The notes beneath the pieces are model-generated. The model had not been told where the DNA came from. It saw nothing but the letters and a program-made list of their open reading frames with translations, and did no database searches. This document shows, piece by piece, positions 57,243-64,000 of a stretch of DNA of 64,000 nt. Origin of the DNA: Vibrio qingdaonensis. GTDB lineage: Bacteria > Pseudomonadota > Gammaproteobacteria > Enterobacterales > Vibrionaceae. Where the stretch lies: NCBI RefSeq assembly GCF_026191675.1, contig NZ_JAKRRY010000007.1:1-64000 (forward strand), written 5' to 3'. The translations under genes and the position numbers were made by a program. Positions within the stretch are counted from its first letter, which is position 1. Each line of letters opens with the position of its first letter.

Positions 57243-57335
57243 GGCATCATGTAAATAAAGTGAACATTGCGTGTATATTCTGGCTAATACAGTGTGACTA
57301 ACGTAGGTGGGTATAAGTACTTAGTTGGGAAGTCT

Positions 57336-58253
57336 TTAGTCATTTCGTGCTTCCATCGACACAACCGTTTGCTGCCTATCAAGCGTTAAATGCAACGTCT
57401 TTGGCAATGACAATATTGGCTGCGCTTCATCTTTTTTTACTTCAGTGAGAAGCGACAATGGAACTTCTGAGATAGCGCCTGTTACCGCTTTTATCAAATA
57501 AGCGCGGTTGTTTATAAACGCACTATTTTCAATCGGCAAAAAATAAACCAAAACAAATTCTTGTTTGGCATCTTCATAAATGGTGATACAAGAGTCGGAT
57601 TCGTCCTGGCATTGAGGGATGGAATCTGGCAAATGATAACGATACTTTTCGCTGACCTCTCTCATAATATGAATATAGTCAGCTTGCTTATGAGGCTCTC
57701 CGTAAAAATGGCTATCTTCAACACACAGCAACGAAACCAGTTCACCTTTGGTTTCATGGGACACGGTTAACGACTTATTGATGGTATGGTGCGACATACT
57801 CCCTTCATTCAACCAAGGAATATTCACGCCACGATGGTCCAATTCTAATAGCAAATAATTCGCGTCATTGCTTCCATATAATGCATCGACAAAGTCATAG
57901 TAATATTGACCATTTACGGCTTGATACTCGGAGGCCGCGCCTCGAGAATAGGACTCACTGCTTATCTTCATGGCTCCAACTCTAGGCTCTGTGACACTCA
58001 GTTCAACCTTGGCTGCTTTGCCATAGCGGTAAGTGATCAACCCTTCACTATCAGCACAGAAACTGACGGTTTTTCCATTTCTCAGTTCACAGCCTGTGAC
58101 ATCCACTTCATTCGACTGACACAGAGAGCCTGCATAGCTCGGTGCCGCTATCAACCTAGGTGCCACTATCAACATAGGTGCCGCTATCAGCATTGCAGTA
58201 AGAAAAAGGGACTTCACATCGCGCCTCGTTGGTTTAGTTAGACATTTAAGCAT
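57336..58253 (-). CDS. Secreted hypothetical protein, 305 residues
   Basis: Not recognised. A basic N-terminus (MLKCLTKPTRRDVK) and a long hydrophobic stretch built from a tripled 18-bp repeat (the LIAAP/LIVAP/LIAAP motif) end in a cleavage-like site near PSYAGS. Four or more cysteines (SLCQSNEVDVTGCELRNGKT, SFCADSE, LLCVEDS, QCQDESDSCI) fit disulfides in the periplasm. The body is beta-rich. It is alone on the minus strand, next to the copper-efflux operon but separated from it by about 150 bp. No enzyme motif seen. Confidence 0.7.
   Translation of the reverse strand: MLKCLTKPTRRDVKSLFLTAMLIAAPMLIVAPRLIAAPSYAGSLCQSNEVDVTGCELRNGKTVSFCADSEGLITYRYGKAAKVELSVTEPRVGAMKISSESYSRGAASEYQAVNGQYYYDFVDALYGSNDANYLLLELDHRGVNIPWLNEGSMSHHTINKSLTVSHETKGELVSLLCVEDSHFYGEPHKQADYIHIMREVSEKYRYHLPDSIPQCQDESDSCITIYEDAKQEFVLVYFLPIENSAFINNRAYLIKAVTGAISEVPLSLLTEVKKDEAQPILSLPKTLHLTLDRQQTVVSMEARND
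58141..58194. repeat. 18-bp tandem repeat, 3 copies, inside a signal peptide
   Basis: Units begin GGTGCCGCTATC or GGTGCCACTATC at 58141, 58159 and 58177. Each encodes six residues of the hydrophobic core of the secreted protein's signal peptide, so copy changes would lengthen or shorten it in frame. Confidence 0.9.
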
Positions 58254-58402
58254 CGTGGATATGCCATTATCCGTGGCAAGCTTAACATAACCAATTAATG
58301 CTAACCTCGCTTTGTTACGTTAACCCCGGACAATGACGCGATAGGACATTTCTCACCACTATCGCGCCATTCCGTACTCAGAGCTCACTCAGCACTACAG
58401 TA

Positions 58403-58993
58403 TTACTGTACTTCGATGGTTTTTGTCATCCCGTCTTCAGCATGACCGGGGATATTACACGCAAACTCTACTTGTTTTTCACCGTGAAAATGCCACAGAA
58501 TCTGCCCTGCTTTACCCGGTTTCACATAAACAACATTGTCCATTTTTTGCAGCTCTTGCGACGCTGGCATCGATTTTATCATCTCGCGCTGTTTAAGCTG
58601 TTCCGTCACTGAGCCAATAGAGAATTGATGCTCGACTTTACCGGTGTTCATTACGACAAATTGCACCACATCATTCGGCTTAATATCAACGCTTCGCTTG
58701 AAGGTGATTTTCATATCATCCCCTAATACTACATGAACCACTTTATCCGGCTTCGCGCCTTTAGCTGGCATGCCTACCGCCGACAACCCTTTCATGTTCA
58801 TCATGTTGCCGTGGTCCATTTTCGCATCATCCATCATCGAGTGATCCATTTTGCTATGATCCATAGAGCCATGCTCCATCGGCATCGCATGATTCATCTT
58901 GGAGTGGTCCATTTCATTAGCCATTGAGCTTGCCGAAAATAGTGTCATCGTTATGGTTAAAGTGTGAGTTAACGCGCGTAGTGATTTTTTCAT
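58403..58993 (-). CDS. Periplasmic Met/His-rich cupredoxin (copper resistance)
   Basis: 196 residues from the ATG at 58993 (AAGGAA upstream). After a signal peptide ending SMA comes a Met/His-rich segment with repeated MDHSKM, MEHGSM and MDHSMM units (about 27-65), a typical copper-binding arm. The C-terminal cupredoxin fold has the type-1 copper ligands: His in KVEHQFSIG, then C-x4-H-x4-M in FACNIPGHAEDGM. It probably buffers or transfers Cu+/Cu2+ in the periplasm. Lies downstream of cusA, 76 bp away, in the same operon. Confidence 0.9.
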   Translation of the reverse strand: MKKSLRALTHTLTITMTLFSASSMANEMDHSKMNHAMPMEHGSMDHSKMDHSMMDDAKMDHGNMMNMKGLSAVGMPAKGAKPDKVVHVVLGDDMKITFKRSVDIKPNDVVQFVVMNTGKVEHQFSIGSVTEQLKQREMIKSMPASQELQKMDNVVYVKPGKAGQILWHFHGEKQVEFACNIPGHAEDGMTKTIEVQ

Positions 58994-59069
58994 GTTCTGT
59001 TCCTTATAATAGTGATGTTGCCGCCTAGCCGATAGCAAAGCGGCCTCTTTCTTAAACAATATCAATCGT

Positions 59070-62000
59070 TTACTTTGAGTTAATTTCATCAGCTGTCGCG
59101 ATATTGTCAGACTGGATTTCTTTCGCCTTCCAAAGCTGATAAATCGCGGGTAGCACTAATAGTGTCAGTAGCAACGCCGACGCCATGCCACCAATCATCG
59201 GTGCGGCAATACGCTGCATGACTTCAGAACCTGTTCCAGAGCCATACATGATGGGAATAAGACCAATGATCACGGTAAGCACGGTCATCATCACCGGACG
59301 TACACGTAACCCAGCACCTTCTTGAATCGCGTCCGTTAACATCGCTGCGGTCAATGGCGTTCGCTGTTCTTGAGCGGATAGTTTTCGGGCATGCCATGCC
59401 TGATTGAGATACACCAACATGATGACACCAATTTCTACCGCGACGCCCGCTAAGGCAATAAAACCCACCCCAACGGCAATTGAGAAGTTATAGCCAAGAA
59501 AGTGCATCAGCCATAATCCCCCCACCATCGCCAGCGGCAATGTACCCATGATGATGAACACTTCCCCTAGTCGTCTAAAGCTTAAATAAAGTAACAACAT
59601 GATAATGGCCAGCGTCACGGGAACGACGACACTTAACCGCGCTTTGGCGCGCTCCATATACTCATACTGCCCAGACCATGCCAACGAATAACCGGCAGGC
59701 AGCACGAGTTCTTCGCTCACCACTCTCTGCGCTTCACTGACATAAGAACCAAGATCTCGTTCAGCGATGTCCACGAACACCCAACCGTTAGGACGAGCAT
59801 TTTCTGTTTTGATCATCGGAGGCCCATCTTCATAACGAATATCTGCGACATCCGCTAAGGCAATTCTTGCCCCGTTTGGCGTGACTAATGGCAAATTTTG
59901 TAACTTCACCACCGAGTCTCGATAATCTTGTGGGTAGCGTACATTTATCGGGTATCGCTCAAGTCCTTCAACGGTTTCCCCAACGTTCATTCCCCCTACC
60001 GCGGTGGAAATGACTTGCTGAACATCACTGACATTCAGCCCATAGCGTGCGGCTGCTAGGCGTTTAATATCAATCGTGACATAACGTCCACCCGCCACCC
60101 GCTCGGCATAAACAGAAACCGTTCCTTGCACACGATTCAATATTGGCTCAATGTCCGAACCAATCTTCTCGATGACCGATAAATCAGGTCCGGCAATCTT
60201 GATCCCTATTGGTGTTTTAATACCGGTTGCCAACATATCGATACGCGTTTTGATCGGCATGACCCAAGCGTTAGTGAGACCGGGGAACTGAATCAAGTCA
60301 TCGAACTCTTTACGCAACGATTCTGTAGTGACGCCTTCTCGCCATTCCTCTCTTGGTTTGAGCTGAATCGTGGTTTCGATCATCGTTAACGGTGCGGGAT
60401 CCGTTGCGGTTTCAGCGCGACCAATTTTCCCCCAAACGGTGTTCACTTCTGGGATGGTTTTAATCAGCTTATTCGTCTGTTGCAATAACTCGCGCGCTTT
60501 GCCGATAGAGATCCCTGGATAGGTGGTTGGCATGTACATCAGATCGCCTTCATCCAAAGGCGGTATGAACTCACTGCCTAGTTGACTTGTGGGGTAATAC
60601 GCCGACCCCATCAGCGTAACGGCGACCAAAATCATAGACTTTGGATAACGCAGGCTGAGATTCAGCATCGGACGATACAGTGCCACCAGCGCTCTATTTA
60701 CCGGGTTCTTATTCTCTGGTAACACGTTGCCGCGAATAAAGTACCCCATGAGTACGGGCACAAGCGTAATCGCTAAGCCTGCGGCGGCGGCCATTGCGTA
60801 GGACTTGGTGTACGCCAAGGGCGAGAACATCTTGCCTTCTTGTCCCTGCAACGCAAATACAGGCACAAAGCTCAAAGTAATAATTAATAAAGAGAAGAAA
60901 AGCGGTGCGCCCACTTCTTCCGCTGCTTTGCTAATCACTTGCCAGCGGTTTTTATCCGTGAGCGGGGTTTTCTCTATGTGCTTATGCACATTTTCAATCA
61001 TAACAATCGCCCCGTCCACCATCGCGCCAATGGCAATTGCAATCCCTCCTAGAGACATAATGTTGGCGTTGATACCCTGCCAATGCATGACAATAAATGC
61101 CGACAAAATCCCAATAGGCAAACTAATGGCAATGACAAGCGACGAACGAATATGAAATAGGAACAAAGCGCACACCACGGCAACGACGATAAATTCCTCT
61201 GCCAACTTCTTCCAAAGGTTGTCTACTGCTGCATTAATCAGCGTTGAGCGGTCATAGGTCGCAACAATTTCTACGCCGTCAGGTAACCCACCTTGTAGCG
61301 CCTGTAGTTTGTTTTTTACATTATCAATAACCTGACTGGCGTTTTCGCCAAAGCGCATCACGATAACCCCGCCAACGGCTTCGCCTTCACCGTTAAATTC
61401 AGAGATACCTCGACGCATTTGTGGGCCAAGGTTCACATCGGCAACGTCCCCTAGAAGTAATGGCGTGCCTTTGCTTGTGACCTTGAGCGGTAATGCTTTG
61501 ATGTCTTCAATACTGGTTAAGTAGCCCGTGGTACGAACCATATGTTCAGCTTCACCGACTTCGATAACGGATGCGCCCGTTTCTTGATTGCCATTCTTAA
61601 TGGCGGCATTCACTTGCTGAAGTGTTAGGTCATAAGCACGAAGTTTGGCAGGATCAATTTGCACCTGATATTGCTTCACCATGCCACCCACGGTCGCCAC
61701 TTCAGAGACACCATCAACGGTCTGTAATTCGTACTTCAAAAACCAATCTTGAAGGCTTCGCAGCTCAGCGAGATCATGCTGACCGGTTTTATCTTGCAGC
61801 ACATAGCTATACACCCAGCCCACACCCGTCGCATCCGGCCCTAACGTGGGTTTCGCTTGTGAGGGTAAGTTCGGCGCCACTTGGCTGAGATACTCCAACA
61901 CGCGTGAACGCGCCCAATACATATCCGTCTTATCGTTAAAAATAATGTAAACGTAAGAATCACCAAAAAACGAATACCCTCGCACGGTCTCTGCGCCCGG

Positions 62001-62228
62001 CACAGCCAGCATCGCCGTCGTTAACGGGTAGGTAACCTGATCTTCCACCACTTGAGGGGCTTGACCGGGATAGCTGGTTTTAATAATGACCTGCACATCG
62101 GATAAATCAGGAATCGCATCAACCGGGGTATTTTTAACGCTGTATAACCCTGCTAACGTTAATAAGCAGCTGGCAACCAACACTAAAAATCGGTTACTGA
62201 TCGACCAGCGTATAATCGCGCCTATCAT
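59070..62228 (-). CDS. cusA: Cu(I)/Ag(I) RND efflux pump CusA
   Basis: 1052 residues, usual for heavy-metal RND pumps, with the two-fold RND arrangement of 12 membrane helices and two large periplasmic loops. Cu/Ag type is indicated by PGLTNAWVMPIKTRIDMLAT, which carries the metal-binding Met position of CusA, and by PPLDEGDLMYMPTTYPGISI. The proton-relay region is in IGAMVDGAIVMIENVHKHIE. The start overlaps the cusB stop codon (ATGA). Exports metal from periplasm or cytoplasm across the outer membrane with CusB and an outer-membrane partner not in the window. Confidence 0.95.
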   Translation of the reverse strand: MIGAIIRWSISNRFLVLVASCLLTLAGLYSVKNTPVDAIPDLSDVQVIIKTSYPGQAPQVVEDQVTYPLTTAMLAVPGAETVRGYSFFGDSYVYIIFNDKTDMYWARSRVLEYLSQVAPNLPSQAKPTLGPDATGVGWVYSYVLQDKTGQHDLAELRSLQDWFLKYELQTVDGVSEVATVGGMVKQYQVQIDPAKLRAYDLTLQQVNAAIKNGNQETGASVIEVGEAEHMVRTTGYLTSIEDIKALPLKVTSKGTPLLLGDVADVNLGPQMRRGISEFNGEGEAVGGVIVMRFGENASQVIDNVKNKLQALQGGLPDGVEIVATYDRSTLINAAVDNLWKKLAEEFIVVAVVCALFLFHIRSSLVIAISLPIGILSAFIVMHWQGINANIMSLGGIAIAIGAMVDGAIVMIENVHKHIEKTPLTDKNRWQVISKAAEEVGAPLFFSLLIITLSFVPVFALQGQEGKMFSPLAYTKSYAMAAAAGLAITLVPVLMGYFIRGNVLPENKNPVNRALVALYRPMLNLSLRYPKSMILVAVTLMGSAYYPTSQLGSEFIPPLDEGDLMYMPTTYPGISIGKARELLQQTNKLIKTIPEVNTVWGKIGRAETATDPAPLTMIETTIQLKPREEWREGVTTESLRKEFDDLIQFPGLTNAWVMPIKTRIDMLATGIKTPIGIKIAGPDLSVIEKIGSDIEPILNRVQGTVSVYAERVAGGRYVTIDIKRLAAARYGLNVSDVQQVISTAVGGMNVGETVEGLERYPINVRYPQDYRDSVVKLQNLPLVTPNGARIALADVADIRYEDGPPMIKTENARPNGWVFVDIAERDLGSYVSEAQRVVSEELVLPAGYSLAWSGQYEYMERAKARLSVVVPVTLAIIMLLLYLSFRRLGEVFIIMGTLPLAMVGGLWLMHFLGYNFSIAVGVGFIALAGVAVEIGVIMLVYLNQAWHARKLSAQEQRTPLTAAMLTDAIQEGAGLRVRPVMMTVLTVIIGLIPIMYGSGTGSEVMQRIAAPMIGGMASALLLTLLVLPAIYQLWKAKEIQSDNIATADEINSK

Positions 62229-63970
62229 AATGCTCCCTCCCCACTTTGCAGTTCAGAAAGCACATATTCAGCACCATTTTTACTGACTAAAAAGCGAACC
62301 TTTTGCCCTTCAGAAAAATCGCTAAGCGCCACTTCACCATTGGTCGTGAAATTCATTTCTCCTGGCGCCCAGTTCCACTCTGGCACCGCATCATGACTAA
62401 GCGTCACCATGCCAAAGTCCGCCATTAACATTGTGATCGTGCCATCAACCCAGACTTGCTCTGCCAGTGCGTCGCTGCTGATCTTAATTTCCGTCACGAC
62501 ATACTGCCCTGACGTACCCTTTTCCATTGCAAATTCAATCTGCTGACCTGTTTTTAGCTTCGATAGATCCACGTTTTCTTGCACAGAAAAATCCATGGTC
62601 ATACCGGGCCAGTTCCACTGAGGAACAGGCTGATGATTAATCGTCACCATGGCGTGCTGCGACATAACACTGCTAATTTCTCCTTTCGCCCACACCGTTT
62701 CTGGTTCGGCTTCAACACCATTGATCCGCGCTAGATCGGCACTTTGGCTGGACTCTGAATCCAGCATAAATTGTGCAGAAGTCACCACACGCTCAGCAGA
62801 CGTCAGCCCGGCTAACACTTCCACCCTGTCATTCGCTTCACGTCCAATATCCACTCGTACAGAGCGATATTTCCCATCGCCTTCAGAAAGCACCACTCGC
62901 GTCATTCCACCAGAGCGAATGACACTAGAACGTGGGATCGTGAGTACCGACTCTTGGCTTGTCGGCTGAAGCGCAATGTTGGCAAACATATTGGGCTTTA
63001 ACTGATAATCCGAATTGGTAAATTTGAGACGAACTCTTAGGGTGCGAGTCGCAGGGTCAAGAATGGGATAAACATAGTCAACCGCACCACGCCATTCTTT
63101 ACCTGATAGGGCATCAAGCGTCATGACCGCTTCACTCCCGGCATGAATCCATTGCGCCTGACGCTCAAAGACTTCCGCATCGACCCACACTTCATCGATT
63201 GGACCTGCGCTGATCACCGGCTGCGCGGGTGATAAATATCCCCCTTCCCGAATGTCTAATTTAGCAACAATGCCACTGCCGAATGCTTTAATATCAATGG
63301 TCTGAGAAGCCTTTCCCGTCTTAACCACTTGGTTGATTTGAGCCCTGTCTACCCCAAGAGTCAGCAAACGTTCCGTTGCGCCTGTCACTAACGTCTTTCG
63401 TCCGGTGCGATAAGCGTTCAATAACTCTTCCTGCGCTTTAACCAACTCAGGTGAATACAGCTTAAACAACACGTCCCCTTTATTGACTCGCTCACCAACC
63501 GCATTGATGTATAGCTTTTCCACCCAACCGGATACACGTATATTGGTTTGCCATAAGCGACTTTCATCAAAAGCGATATACCCGACGGTCTCGATACGAG
63601 GGGAAAGCTTCTCTTGCTTTACTTGTTCTGTTTTTACCCCAAGATTATTTTCTACGGCAGGATTAATAATGACCGTTCCCGCCTTGTCGTTAGCACTGCT
63701 TGCATCCGTCGCATAAACGGGAATTAAATCCATGCCCATGGGTGACTTACCCGGTTGATCACGTTGATAATTCGGATCCATTGGCGCCACCCAATATAAC
63801 GGCTCGTTACTATTACCGTTATTATTACTATCACCGCTACCATTACTACTGGTGCCATTTTGACTGCCAAGCATCAGAGCCATATCGTGCCCGATTAAAT
63901 ACTGGCTACCGACACCCCCTACCCCTGCTCCAATAACTAAAGCAAGTAGCGCTATATTTCTCGTTTTCAT
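62225..63970 (-). CDS. cusB: Efflux adaptor CusB with two C-terminal CusF-like domains
   Basis: 581 residues; the ATG at 63970 has AGG 8 bases upstream. An N-terminal anchor/signal is followed by a Ser/Asn/Gly linker and a heavy-metal-binding motif (WVAPMDPNYQRDQPGKSPMG, about 60-80). Next come the barrel-sandwich and beta-barrel domains of membrane-fusion proteins (ISGWV-like VSGWVEKLYINAVGERV onward). Two CusF-like folds close the protein: about 430-506 with HQPVPQWNWPGMTM (all copper ligands H, W, M, M) and about 508-581 with HDAVPEWNWAPGEM, where one Met ligand is missing. Fused chaperone domains replace a separate cusF gene. The outer-membrane cusC gene is probably beyond the window edge. 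Confidence 0.93.
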   Translation of the reverse strand: MKTRNIALLALVIGAGVGGVGSQYLIGHDMALMLGSQNGTSSNGSGDSNNNGNSNEPLYWVAPMDPNYQRDQPGKSPMGMDLIPVYATDASSANDKAGTVIINPAVENNLGVKTEQVKQEKLSPRIETVGYIAFDESRLWQTNIRVSGWVEKLYINAVGERVNKGDVLFKLYSPELVKAQEELLNAYRTGRKTLVTGATERLLTLGVDRAQINQVVKTGKASQTIDIKAFGSGIVAKLDIREGGYLSPAQPVISAGPIDEVWVDAEVFERQAQWIHAGSEAVMTLDALSGKEWRGAVDYVYPILDPATRTLRVRLKFTNSDYQLKPNMFANIALQPTSQESVLTIPRSSVIRSGGMTRVVLSEGDGKYRSVRVDIGREANDRVEVLAGLTSAERVVTSAQFMLDSESSQSADLARINGVEAEPETVWAKGEISSVMSQHAMVTINHQPVPQWNWPGMTMDFSVQENVDLSKLKTGQQIEFAMEKGTSGQYVVTEIKISSDALAEQVWVDGTITMLMADFGMVTLSHDAVPEWNWAPGEMNFTTNGEVALSDFSEGQKVRFLVSKNGAEYVLSELQSGEGAL

Positions 63971-64000
63971 ATCCATTACCTTCTCAGAATTTGTACTTTA

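Noticed and set aside
57089..57301. 70-codon plus-strand frame opposite the MerR-type promoter region
   Set aside because: No ribosome site, odd composition, and it lies antisense to the well-supported 49-residue minus-strand gene and its promoter.

Overview
The window looks like chromosomal DNA from a Vibrio or a close relative in the Vibrionaceae. Base composition is moderate. The set of genes fits that group: a small CCGSCS-motif protein, an RhlE-type helicase, a TIGR02450 Trp-rich protein, a PilZ protein, a fermentative D-lactate dehydrogenase and a chemoreceptor, with scattered remnants of IS3, IS4, IS5, IS6 and IS630 elements. Species cannot be fixed from the sequence alone. No rRNA, tRNA or CRISPR array was seen.

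Layout. 1-5.3 kb: housekeeping and accessory singletons (the 3' part of a PLP decarboxylase with a histone-like tail, an AlkB-type demethylase, D-lactate dehydrogenase, PilZ, GNAT). 5.3-7.2 kb: a graveyard of insertion sequences, with an IS5-type element bounded by perfect 19-bp inverted repeats sitting beside IS3 and IS4 debris. 7.25-18.1 kb: a carbohydrate-catabolism island (DeoR regulator, aldo/keto reductase, ribose-type ABC importer with permease and binding protein in one reading frame, FucU mutarotase, GatY/GatZ-type aldolase, GatD-like dehydrogenase, FGGY kinase). 18.4-19.4 kb: more IS remnants. 20.0-22.2 kb: a chemoreceptor gene cut by a nonsense codon. 22.5-23.7 kb: a TerC-type membrane protein and a small membrane ORF.

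23.8-32.3 kb is a coherent, apparently uncharacterised catabolic cluster: LysR regulator divergent from RidA, a ketoglutarate-semialdehyde-type aldehyde dehydrogenase, an M19 'dipeptidase' lacking the usual first metal motif, a BCCT transporter, a 579-residue protein of unknown function and an overlapping DUF3726-type protein. The BCCT carrier and the M19 subfamily suggest a quaternary or methylated amine as substrate. 32.5-39 kb: the CCGSCS microprotein; a PTS EIIBC, RspA/ManD-type dehydratase and GntR module; and a DeoR plus Gfo/Idh/MocA pair. 39-43.8 kb: small hypothetical genes, rhlE, an AraC regulator and a secreted PEBP protein.

43.9-55.5 kb is a complete nitrogen-scavenging unit on the minus strand, urtABCDE-ureDABCEJFG. 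It couples high-affinity urea import to nickel urease and its maturation factors, and a sigma-54-like promoter lies upstream of urtA. 55.7-58.3 kb: a two-domain acetyltransferase, the Trp-rich protein, a 49-residue membrane microprotein under a textbook MerR/SoxR-type 19-bp-spacer promoter, and a secreted protein. 58.4-64 kb: a copper/silver efflux operon (CusB with two C-terminal CusF-like domains, CusA, and a Met/His-rich cupredoxin).
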